Source: Chelatococcus reniformis (GTDB lineage Bacteria; Pseudomonadota; Alphaproteobacteria; Rhizobiales; Beijerinckiaceae). From it: DNA of 64,000 bases. Each line of letters begins with the position of its first letter. Within the stretch, counting starts at the first letter, position 1. The stretch lies in contig NZ_BMGG01000010.1 in the NCBI RefSeq assembly GCF_014640075.1, positions 310,001-374,000 of the forward strand, in the 5' to 3' direction. This document shows, piece after piece, positions 36,596 to 43,988 of this stretch. The position numbers and the translations under genes are program-made. The notes beneath the pieces were generated by a model that worked only from the letters and a program-made list of their open reading frames with translations, was not told the origin of the DNA and did no database searches.

Positions 36596-36839
36596 TAATT
36601 AAAACTATAACTTTAGCATCCCTTGACGCGCTTTTCGCCGGACGCAATGGCTCGCCGCATGCTACCTACGCGCGAATGGGCTGGGGAGCCTTCACACGTG
36701 AGACGAATAAGCGGAGCGCCGCCGCGCGCGGCGCGGCGGTATCGGTTGCCGCTAGCACCATGATAGAAACTGCGCGCCTCAAATCGGCCTCGGCAGACCA
36801 GCAAGCGAGAACTTTGAGTGTTTTATTTGGGGATCTGCG

Positions 36840-37382
36840 ATGAGGCTTTTAGCCGTATACTCATTCGTTTGGATCCTCATCTGTGTAGTCGCAAGCGAAT
36901 CATCGATGGCGGCGCAGTGCGCTGACGTCAATCCAGAGTACCGGTACAACGCTATTGTTCGTTTTTCGTCCTTTCCGAGTGCCTTCTTCGGTCGTTATCG
37001 TGCCGCAAAAATTTCAAAAATGCCGAAGAACCGTGAGGGGGATCCTTCCTCACTTCTCTGGCGCTACATAGTTGAATTTTACGTAACTGATAGTGTTGAT
37101 GGTATGAGGCGACGAGTCTTCATGTCGTATGAGAGCGAGGCGGATCCGGTAGAGCAGAGATACACATTCAACGTGTTCTATGGCAGCGATGCAATCATAC
37201 CATTCCTCCCGGCCGAGACGCGGAAAAGATCGAATCAACGAGGGCATCGAGCCAAGCTCGCTGGAGCCTTGCCGACCTGCCTGCCTTCTATCACGGCCGG
37301 AAGTGATCCTTCAGGTCGGGAAAGGCTCCTTAGATCGTGGTTAGAGTTGAAGTCGTACTTGGAGCAGCGGCATGACCGTTAA
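36840..37382 (+). CDS. secreted protein of unknown function in an AT-rich island
   Basis: I do not recognise this 180-residue protein. A signal peptide (AVYSFVWILICVVASESSMA) is followed by a mature part with CADVNPEYRYNAIVRF, aromatic-rich beta-like strands (WRYIVEFYVTDS; QRYTFNVFYG) and a second cysteine near residue 145. Codon use is much richer in A/T third positions than its neighbours, which points to recent transfer. Its stop overlaps the start of a 48-codon ORF in an ATGACCGTTAA arrangement, so the two are likely translated together. The 244 bases before it hold no gene. Confidence 0.65.
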   Translation: MRLLAVYSFVWILICVVASESSMAAQCADVNPEYRYNAIVRFSSFPSAFFGRYRAAKISKMPKNREGDPSSLLWRYIVEFYVTDSVDGMRRRVFMSYESEADPVEQRYTFNVFYGSDAIIPFLPAETRKRSNQRGHRAKLAGALPTCLPSITAGSDPSGRERLLRSWLELKSYLEQRHDR

Positions 37383-37518
37383 GACGCCTTACGTCACATG
37401 GGATTATAAGGGGCTCCCCGCGAATATAGATAAGTCGATGGTTCGCTGGATTATATCAAAGCTTGAGAACGACTCGCCTTTCATGCGCGATTTGCTATCG
37501 CTGGCGCCCGGCTGGTAA
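37372..37518 (+). CDS. small ORF overlapping the secreted protein gene, possibly truncated
   Basis: A 48-residue ORF (MTVKTPYVTWDYKGLPANID... ending LLSLAPGW) that starts 11 bases before the end of the preceding gene. It has the same AT-rich codon use. The sequence reads like the beginning of a larger protein. Downstream, 15-base tandem repeats and a transposase remnant follow within 100 bases, so the original gene may have been cut by the insertion. No function can be named. Confidence 0.45.
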   Translation: MTVKTPYVTWDYKGLPANIDKSMVRWIISKLENDSPFMRDLLSLAPGW

Positions 37519-37545
37519 TACTCACGTTACACAAAGGTCCAAATA

Positions 37546-37590
37546 CAGCGATACAATTCCCAGCGATACAATTCCCAGCGATACAAATAC
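37546..37590. repeat. 15-base tandem repeats before the transposase remnant
   Basis: The unit CAGCGATACAATTCC occurs twice perfectly (37546-37560, 37561-37575) and a third time with a changed end (37576-37590). The array lies 30 bases before the start of the RAYT-like ORF and may be linked to the end of that element or to slippage after its insertion. Confidence 0.8.
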
Positions 37591-37620
37591 AGTGACAGTT
37601 TACTAAATGATGGTTGGCAG

Positions 37621-38040
37621 ATGTCTCGCATCGCCCGTGTCGTTGTGCCCGGTTTGGCCCATCACGTGACGCAGCGCGGCAACCGGCGCGAGCAGGTGTT
37701 CTTCGGGGAAGACGACTATCGCGCCTATCTCGATCTGCTGTCGTTCTATGCCAGGGCCGGAACGCAGCTGATCGCGTGGTGCCTGATGCCGAACCACGTG
37801 CACCTCGTCGCCATTCCCGCCCATGAGGACGGGCTGCGGGCGATGCTGGGTGAGACCCACCGGCGCGACGAATGCCTGAACGAGCACATGTTCCGCAACC
37901 TGCCCAGCGCTCGCAGGCTGATCGAGGAATGGAGAACGGGCTACAACGCCCATCGGCCGCATACGAGCCTTGGCCTCACCCCCAACGAGTTTGCAACCCG
38001 GTCCAGGACGGATCACAGCGAGAACAGAATCCAGTTATGA
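37621..38040 (+). mobile_element. chimeric transposase remnant (RAYT N-part, IS3 OrfB C-part)
   Basis: The 139-residue ORF joins two unrelated transposases. Residues 1 to about 82 are the start of a REP-associated tyrosine (Y1/HUH) transposase: RVVVPGLAHHVTQRGNRREQ and the HUH-like motif CLMPNHVHLVAIP. From about residue 83 on (RDECLNEHMFRNLPSARRLI, YNAHRPHTSLGLTPNEFATR) it is the C-terminal end of an IS3-family OrfB integrase. The catalytic tyrosine of the first and the DDE core of the second are missing, so neither activity can remain. The junction falls at HRR/DECLNE, where IS3 proteins read LRDECLNE. No intact terminal repeats are seen. Confidence 0.8.
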
Positions 38041-38079
38041 ACGAGGGCAAATAGGGGGCAACGTGAGGATGAGAAGCCA

Positions 38080-38762
38080 ATGAGGTCAAAAAATACCACA
38101 CGATGGAGCGTCATCGCGGCCGGTATCATATTGTTTATCATCGTTCCCGGGATGATTGCTACGCACTACAGGCGAGGGCCTCAGCCGGTCTCGTTTGCCT
38201 ATCCCGCCGCAGAGGTGAAGAGGTTTAGCGAAGGCCGCTTCACCAGACCTGCCATGCCAATGTGGCGTCGTCCTATATCACTCTTCGTTTCGGGCGACAA
38301 AGATCCGCGGGCGGGAGCTTTCATTGCTGGAATGATCTATGGTATGACTAGATATGTAGGAGTCACATTAGCAGAGATGTAAAAAAGAACTTTATAGTTT
38401 ATGTTGATCGTCAATTCTACGAGGATCTCAAATCGTCAGGTCCTTCCTATTTCTCAAGAGGGGGGTTGTCCGAAGTCGTTTCTAAATATCTATACGATAA
38501 TCTGCTTAAGACAAAGGATTGCGGAAGTGTCTTGGTGCCGAGCGTCGATGGGGAAATCATGTATGTTATCGGCTTTAATTTCCATGAATCTGGAAGTGAT
38601 AAATTTCTTCGTTGTGCATCACTAATAATATTGTCTGGGTTGGGTGCATACATTTTCGAGGAACAGATAGAGAGTACGGAAGTTGCCGAGGTCATGTCGT
38701 ATCTTCGGCGTAACTACGTTGCTTATCCAGCGGGCGCACCCTTCAATGTTGGTGCCAATTAA
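38080..38762 (+). pseudogene. membrane-anchored protein gene broken by a frameshift
   Basis: The first frame encodes 100 residues with one N-terminal membrane helix (WSVIAAGIILFIIVPGMIA) and stops at 38380. The next frame is open from 38352 through 38762 without its own good start and continues directly: KKNFIVYVDRQFYEDL, GGLSEVVSKYLYDNLLK, DCGSVLVPSVDGEIMYVIG. The break coincides with a TAAAAAAG run at 38380-38387, so a one-base loss there (or a sequencing error) would explain it. The restored protein has about 227 residues. I cannot name a family. Codon use is AT-rich as in the other island genes. Confidence 0.7.
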
Positions 38763-39072
38763 CGAAACTCACTGGAGATAGGTCGTGGCTGAATTTGAGT
38801 GTTGTCTGGGTCCGCATCGAGGCGGAGCGCAACGGCGCGCGACGGTCGAATTCCCTGCTGACCTTGAGGCGCGAGCGGTGCGCGACGCGGAGTCGGCCAA
38901 GGCTGCCACCGCGCGCAAAGGCTGTTCGAGGCGCGCCGCTGGGCGCGCACCGGCCTGAGGGCCCAGCGCATCGCCAGGAACGAGCAATCGGCGCTGATCA
39001 TCAACGAGCTCGATGGTGTTGCTGGCCTCTAACTCCGCCGCTTGAACCGCAGCCCGGCATCCGAGGCTCCGC
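38763..39072. other. degenerate stretch, possible gene remnant
   Basis: GC content returns to the genome level here. One plus-strand frame ends in RLFEARRWARTGLRAQRIAR-like residues and stops near 39030 without any start, so this could be the tail of a decayed gene. No family could be recognised and no intact gene is supported. Confidence 0.4.
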
Positions 39073-41193
39073 TCAGAACGCATAGCGGAGGCCCGCGTAC
39101 ACAGACCGGCCGTTGCCGGGGTAGAAGATCGCCAGGCTCGAGGCCGGCAGCGTCTGGGCGTTGGTCACCGTCGAGAGGTCGCTGATGTATCTTCTGTCGG
39201 TGAGGTTGCGGGCGTCGACGAAGAACGTCATGCCATTGGGCATGGCCCACCCCGCCTGCACCCCGAGCAGGGCGTAGCCCGGTGCCCTGAGCGTGTTGGC
39301 ATAGTCGGCATAGGCGCCGGTAGGCACCCAGTCGACGTTCGGCGAGACGTAGAAGCCGTCGGGCCGGCTGTAGGATACGACGGTGCGCAGCACGTTGGTC
39401 GGGATGCCGGCGAGCCGATTGTTGCCGTAGTAGGGGTCGTTGACGAAGCGGAAATCGTTGTAGGTCCAGATCTGCTGGACCGTCAGCTTGTCGCCGATGC
39501 CGGTAACGTCGCGCAGGAGGTCGTAGCCGACCGCCAGCTCGATGCCCTGGTGGCGCGTGTGCAGCGCGTTGAAGGTGGCCGCCGGCACGTTCGGATTGGT
39601 GGTGTAGTTGAGCAATTCGTCGCGCAGGATGGAGCGGTAGGCCGTCACCTCGAAACTCAGCCGGTCCCAGCGCCCGCGCGTGCCCACCTCTGCCGTCCAG
39701 GCACGCTGGGCCTGCAAGGGGACGAAGGTGGTGGAGTTGGTGAAGACCTGGGTCAGGTCGGTGAAATCGGGCACATCGGTGCTGCGGGCGATGTCGGCGA
39801 ACACCTGGATGTCCGGCGTCGCCTGCCACAGGATACCGAACTTCGGGTTGACCCCGGCGTAGCGCGCGTCGTCCTGCTGACGCTGGCGCGGGTTCTTGGC
39901 CGACGCGTTGTAGAGCTGCGTGTAGTCGCGCAGATCGTTGAAGACCTTGACGCCGGCCACCAGCGCCAGTTGCCGGAGCACCCAGAAGCGGTTCTCGGCG
40001 TAGCCCTCCAGGTTATAGGCGTCCTGCCGGGCATTGACGGTGGGCGCGCCCTTGTTGCCGTTCACGTTGACGAACTGGCGCGCCAGGTTGTTGCCGCCCC
40101 AGGCGCGGCCGCCGACGATCAGGTCGTTCTTGAAGCCGCCGATATCGAAGCTCGCCGTGTAGCGGGGCGCGATGCCGTAGGTCCAGCCGTCTTGGGCGAT
40201 CACCTGGAAGATCGGGTGGTAGAGGTTCTTGTGGATGGCCCAGGTCGAAATGTCGAGCTGGCCGACGTCGAAGCGGATGGTGGTGGTGTTGGCGATGCGC
40301 TCGCTCAGCACGTCGCGCGCCTGGTTGCCGCTGATCGCGGCCGGGCTGGCCATCTTGGGAAAGCGCAGGGCATTGAACAGCGAGAGCGAGCCGGGCAGCT
40401 TCTGGTCGGTGTCATAGAAGCCAAAATAGAAGCGGGTCTCGACGTTCTCGTTGATGCGGTAGCCCAGGTTGGCGTTGAATTGCTTGTAGTCCTGCGTCTC
40501 GTGCTGGCGAAAGCCGTTGGCGTGGCTCACGGTCGCATTCACCAGCGCATCGAAGGGTCCGGAGATGCGCGACATTTGCACGTTGCCGCGCAGCGCGCCG
40601 AAGCTGCCACCGTCGATGCGCAGCACGTTCGGCGCCTCCGCGGTGTAGGCGGTGGGCGTCGTGAAGTTGATGGCGCCGCCGATCGTCGAGGTGCCGTAGA
40701 AGAGCCCGTTGGCGCCGCGATAGACCTCGGCCGTCCGCACGGCCAGCGGATCGATCTGATAGAAGTCGCCGCTGCCGTCGGCGGCATTCACGGGAATGCC
40801 GTCCTGGAGGATGTCGAGGCCGCGCAGATGGTAGCCGCGGGTGAGGCCCGAGCCGCGGACGGAGAGCCGCAGCTCCTGGCCGTAGCGCTCCTGCACGTAG
40901 ACGCCGGGCGTGTCCTTGAGGACGTCGCGCAGGTTGTTGGAATAGGTGTTGTCGAACTGTTTCTCGTCGACGAACGAGACCGAGCCGGCGCTCTGGTAGA
41001 GCGCGCGCTTCTGCTCGGCGACGCTCGGCACCGTGAGCGAGCCGCCGGCGGCCGGCATTGCCGCCGGTCCGGTCGCGGTGCTGCCGCCGCTGATATCGAT
41101 GGTCGGAAGGGTGACGTCTTGGGCGAATGCGCCCGTGCCGGCGAGGCTCGCCAGCACGACGGCGGCGCCGGCGCGCAGAGGGATGGAGAACAT
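39073..41193 (-). CDS. TonB-dependent outer-membrane receptor
   Basis: A 706-residue receptor that imports a metal chelate or similar ligand through the outer membrane with TonB energy. From the ATG at 41193 there is a signal peptide (ending ...GTGAFAQ), an N-terminal plug (LRDVLKDTPGVYVQERYGQE; LSVRGSGLTRGYHLRG; GLFYGTSTIGGAINFTTP) and a C-terminal barrel that ends VYAGLRYAF with terminal Phe. The frame stays open much further upstream but without a signal sequence. The DUF2946 gene, a frequent companion of iron or copper receptors, is directly upstream on the same strand, so a metal ligand is likely. Confidence 0.92.
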   Translation of the reverse strand: MFSIPLRAGAAVVLASLAGTGAFAQDVTLPTIDISGGSTATGPAAMPAAGGSLTVPSVAEQKRALYQSAGSVSFVDEKQFDNTYSNNLRDVLKDTPGVYVQERYGQELRLSVRGSGLTRGYHLRGLDILQDGIPVNAADGSGDFYQIDPLAVRTAEVYRGANGLFYGTSTIGGAINFTTPTAYTAEAPNVLRIDGGSFGALRGNVQMSRISGPFDALVNATVSHANGFRQHETQDYKQFNANLGYRINENVETRFYFGFYDTDQKLPGSLSLFNALRFPKMASPAAISGNQARDVLSERIANTTTIRFDVGQLDISTWAIHKNLYHPIFQVIAQDGWTYGIAPRYTASFDIGGFKNDLIVGGRAWGGNNLARQFVNVNGNKGAPTVNARQDAYNLEGYAENRFWVLRQLALVAGVKVFNDLRDYTQLYNASAKNPRQRQQDDARYAGVNPKFGILWQATPDIQVFADIARSTDVPDFTDLTQVFTNSTTFVPLQAQRAWTAEVGTRGRWDRLSFEVTAYRSILRDELLNYTTNPNVPAATFNALHTRHQGIELAVGYDLLRDVTGIGDKLTVQQIWTYNDFRFVNDPYYGNNRLAGIPTNVLRTVVSYSRPDGFYVSPNVDWVPTGAYADYANTLRAPGYALLGVQAGWAMPNGMTFFVDARNLTDRRYISDLSTVTNAQTLPASSLAIFYPGNGRSVYAGLRYAF

Positions 41194-41344
41194 GGAGGGC
41201 TCCGGGCGCGCCCGACGGGCCGAGGCTCGGCCGGGATCGAGACGTCGCGGATGGTCGACGGACGGCGGACACACGGCCGAACGTCGCCGCCGCGCATGGC
41301 GCTGCGGGAGGTCCGGCCCACGAAGCACGAGGCTTCGTCGCGTC

Positions 41345-41743
41345 TCAGCCCGGCGGGCCGCGTGCGGAGAAGGGGCTTGAGGCGCGCCCGCCCCGGTCCG
41401 GCCCGGACTGGTGCTGCCATGCGATCGCGGCGAAGCCGCGCGCCGGCGCGAGCGCCGTGGCGGCCGGCTCCGGCGGCGGCAGCGCGCCGGCGAACGGGCA
41501 AGCCGCCGTGCAGCACGACGCGTGCAGCCCGTGGCCGGCGTGGCCGGCCGGTGGCGGATCGGCCGCCTGCGTCGGGTCATGGGCGCAGAGCACCGCCTGC
41601 GGCAGACCCGGCGCCACGGATGCGGCAAAGGCCGGGATCGCCGAGGCGAGCAGCGTCTGCGCGACGAGCGCGTAGAGCGCAACGAAAGCAAGGATGCTCC
41701 GTGCGATGTTCCGCTGCTGATGCTGTCCGCAACCCCGGCCCAT
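41345..41743 (-). CDS. DUF2946-type exported protein with Cys/His metal motifs
   Basis: The 132-residue protein has an N-terminal membrane/signal segment (SILAFVALYALVAQTLLASA) and then the family pattern LCAHDPTQ ... HAGHGLHASCCTAACPFAG, rich in Cys and His and likely to bind a metal such as copper. It lies 151 bases before the TonB receptor gene on the same strand and divergent from the superoxide dismutase gene. The molecular role of DUF2946 is not established. Confidence 0.8.
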   Translation of the reverse strand: MGRGCGQHQQRNIARSILAFVALYALVAQTLLASAIPAFAASVAPGLPQAVLCAHDPTQAADPPPAGHAGHGLHASCCTAACPFAGALPPPEPAATALAPARGFAAIAWQHQSGPDRGGRASSPFSARGPPG

Positions 41744-41914
41744 GCGTTAGTCTTGGGGCTGCCACGCAGCCCGGTCAACGGCCGGGCCGTCCCATGGCAT
41801 GCGTCTGCCGCATTTGCCGCGCCCCTGTGGCGACGGGGCACCAGCAGGTGTGGAACGGTTGCTCACGCCCGCGACTTCGTCTCGGGGCACACTGCGATGT
41901 CAGGAGGGATCCTC

Positions 41915-42676
41915 ATGCAATCTGCCAACGATACCCTGCTCGACGAGCGCCGGCGCGGCTTCCTGATCGGCGCGTCGGTCGTCGCCGCCACGGCGCTCGG
42001 CGGGGGGGCCTTGGCCCAGCCGGCGGCCACCGCGGGCCGTGCGCCCGCCATGCCGTTCACGTTGCCGCCGCTCCCCTATGCCGCGCGCGCCAACGAGCCC
42101 GTGATCGATGCCGAGACGATGGAGTTGCATCACGACAAGCACCATGGCGCCTACGTCAAGGCGCTCAATGAGGCGGCTGCGGGCGGCGGCGCCTGGGCGG
42201 CGAAGCCCCTCGACGTCATTCTCGCCCAGCTCGAGCAGGTGCCTGAGGCGGTGCGGACGGCCGTGCGCAACAATGGCGGCGGCCATGCCAATCACTCCAT
42301 GTTCTGGGAGATCATGGGCGGCCGCGGCGGGCAGCCCAAGGGGGACCTGGCCGGCGCCATCGACACGGACTTCGGCTCCTTCGCCAAGCTCCGAGAGAGC
42401 TTCGACGCCGCCGGCGCCAAGGTATTCGGCTCGGGCTGGGTCTTCGTCACGGTCAGTCGGGAGGGTCGGCTGGCCCTCGTTACCAAACCCAACCAGGACA
42501 CGCCCCTGATGGACGGGCAGCGGGTGCTCTTCGGCAACGACGTCTGGGAGCACGCCTATTACCTCAGCTATCGCAACCGCCGCGCCGACTACCTCAAGGC
42601 CTGGTGGGACATCGTCGACTGGGGCAAGGTCGGGGACCGCTATGCGCGTGCCAAGGAGGGTGCGCTCGCCATCTGA
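41915..42676 (+). CDS. exported Fe/Mn superoxide dismutase
   Basis: The 253-residue enzyme converts superoxide to hydrogen peroxide and oxygen. The metal ligands are in ELHHDKHHGAYV, GGGHANHSMFW and NDVWEHAYYLSY. The N-terminus carries a twin-arginine-type signal (DERRRGFLIGASVVAATALG), so unlike the usual cytoplasmic enzyme it is probably folded with metal and exported by Tat. AGGAGGG precedes the ATG at 41915 at good spacing; the ATG at 41897 is less likely. Fe or Mn use cannot be decided from the sequence. The divergent neighbour codes for a metal-related DUF2946 protein. Confidence 0.92.
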   Translation: MQSANDTLLDERRRGFLIGASVVAATALGGGALAQPAATAGRAPAMPFTLPPLPYAARANEPVIDAETMELHHDKHHGAYVKALNEAAAGGGAWAAKPLDVILAQLEQVPEAVRTAVRNNGGGHANHSMFWEIMGGRGGQPKGDLAGAIDTDFGSFAKLRESFDAAGAKVFGSGWVFVTVSREGRLALVTKPNQDTPLMDGQRVLFGNDVWEHAYYLSYRNRRADYLKAWWDIVDWGKVGDRYARAKEGALAI

Positions 42677-42743
42677 GGGCCTCGGCCATGGACGGGGAGC
42701 GCGCGGTCATGGTAAGCGCCGGGCCTTCCGGCCGATCGAGTCC

Positions 42744-43241
42744 ATGACCGACCTTCAACTGACGACGCGCCATGAGCGTCCCATCGACGCCGAGCAGATC
42801 GAGCGCCTGCATGAACGGGCGTTTGGGCCCGGCCGCTACGCGCGCACGGCCTACCGTCTGCGAGAGGGCCGCGCCCACCGGGCCGACCTGTCGTTCACGT
42901 CCCTGGTCGGCACCCTGCTCGTCGGCTCGGTGCGCCTGTCCTCCGTCATCGCCGGTGACGTGCCGGCCCTGCTGCTGGGCCCGCTTGCCGTGGAGCCCGC
43001 CTTCGAGGGGCGTGGCATCGCCGGCGAACTGATCCGCGCGGCGCTGGCGGCGGGGCGCGACGCTGGCGAAGGCCTGGTGCTGCTGGTCGGCGATCCGCCC
43101 TATTATGGTCGCTTCGGCTTCCAGCCGGTGACGCCCGGTCAGCTGAGCTTGCCCGGCCCTGTCGATCCCGCGCGCGTGCTGTGCGTCGAGTTGGTGCCGG
43201 GAATTCTGGAGCGCGCGCGCGGCGCCGTTCGTCCAGCGTGA
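42744..43241 (+). CDS. GNAT N-acetyltransferase (YhbS-like)
   Basis: A 165-residue GNAT protein starting at the ATG at 42744. The acetyl-CoA pyrophosphate loop is in PLAVEPAFEGRGIAGELIRA, and the typical YhbS-type end PYYGRFGFQPVTPGQLSLP follows. The acceptor is unknown. It follows the dismutase gene by 67 bases on the same strand. Confidence 0.87.
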   Translation: MTDLQLTTRHERPIDAEQIERLHERAFGPGRYARTAYRLREGRAHRADLSFTSLVGTLLVGSVRLSSVIAGDVPALLLGPLAVEPAFEGRGIAGELIRAALAAGRDAGEGLVLLVGDPPYYGRFGFQPVTPGQLSLPGPVDPARVLCVELVPGILERARGAVRPA

Positions 43242-43345
43242 GCGCGGCTTCTTGCCGCCCGTGTTGAATTGAGGCCGGCCGTCATCCATGTGGAGGCCGG
43301 GCGGCGGCTGCCGCGCCGAAACAATGGTGGAAGGCCAAGCGAGCG

Positions 43346-43570
43346 ATGACGATGTGGGTCCGACTGGTGCTGATTGGCGCTCTCACCGCCTTGGCCGCCT
43401 GCAATGCCGGGAAGGTACGTCCCGAGGGCGTGCTGCCGAAGGAATCGCTGCCGACTCCACCATCGGAGCCCCGCGCCGCGCAATACCTGCCCAAGCAGCG
43501 CCCCGACTCGACGCCGGCCGCGGTGCAGGTGCCGCAACAGCCCGCCAAGCGTATCGAGGTGCCGCGCTAG
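43346..43570 (+). CDS. small lipoprotein
   Basis: A 74-residue precursor with a short signal peptide and a lipobox (TALAAC, Cys at 19), so the mature protein should be lipid-anchored in the envelope. The mature part is Pro/Gln/Lys-rich (SLPTPPSEPRAAQYLPKQRP) without a recognisable domain. It could be a spacer-type or antitoxin-like entericidin relative, but no family can be assigned. Confidence 0.7.
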   Translation: MTMWVRLVLIGALTALAACNAGKVRPEGVLPKESLPTPPSEPRAAQYLPKQRPDSTPAAVQVPQQPAKRIEVPR

Positions 43571-43741
43571 CGCGCCCTGCCGGGGTTGCGACGTCGGCCG
43601 GCCGCGGCCTCCTTTCAGAGACTGCAGCATTCGCTGCAATTGGATGATCTCGTCCGGCTGCGACATGCGTGTCGTGGGCCAGAGCGTCCGCTTGGCTAGA
43701 ACCTGCGCCGACGCGGGCAGAGAGCACCGGTCGAGGTGCGC

Positions 43742-43770
43742 TTGACAATCTGTATCAAACGATAGTTAGG
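43742..43770 (+). promoter_or_regulatory. promoter and palindromic operator before the acyl-CoA ligase
   Basis: TTGACA (43742-43747) is a perfect -35 hexamer, followed by the site CAAACGATAGTTAGG (43756-43770) in the promoter spacer/-10 zone. The same site with one change is at 45750-45764. The remaining bases of the gap 43571-43988 hold no gene. Overlap of operator and promoter suggests repression, typical of TetR-type regulators of fatty-acid genes. Confidence 0.6.
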
Positions 43771-43988
43771 CTGCGCCGGATCGCGCGCCGCATCGTCGGG
43801 TGGCGCCGGTGCGCGCGGGCGGATGCAGGCCCTGGACGGTCGCAGGCGAGCGCCATGCTCGCTCGGCCACCGCTTGCTTCGATCGCGCGCATCGGCCATC
43901 GAATGCGGCAGGCCGTTTCAATCTCCAACAAGCCAGATGACCGGCAGGCGCGTGCCCCGACCGGTCGCCATCCTGCGAGGAATACGCC

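Noticed and set aside
37546-37590. CRISPR-like array
   Set aside because: The 15-base units follow each other without spacers and only about three are present.
38380-38387. Programmed -1 frameshift at the A-run
   Set aside because: The stop codon of the first frame precedes the run, so slippage on it would come too late; decay or sequencing error fits better.
36840-38762. Intact toxin/immunity or type VI effector module
   Set aside because: Attractive from the island layout, but no toxin or immunity family could be recognised and no secretion gene is near.
39550-42171. Very long plus-strand open frame opposite the TonB receptor gene
   Set aside because: Low-complexity Arg/Gly/Val-rich translation with no domain; the receptor on the other strand is unambiguous.
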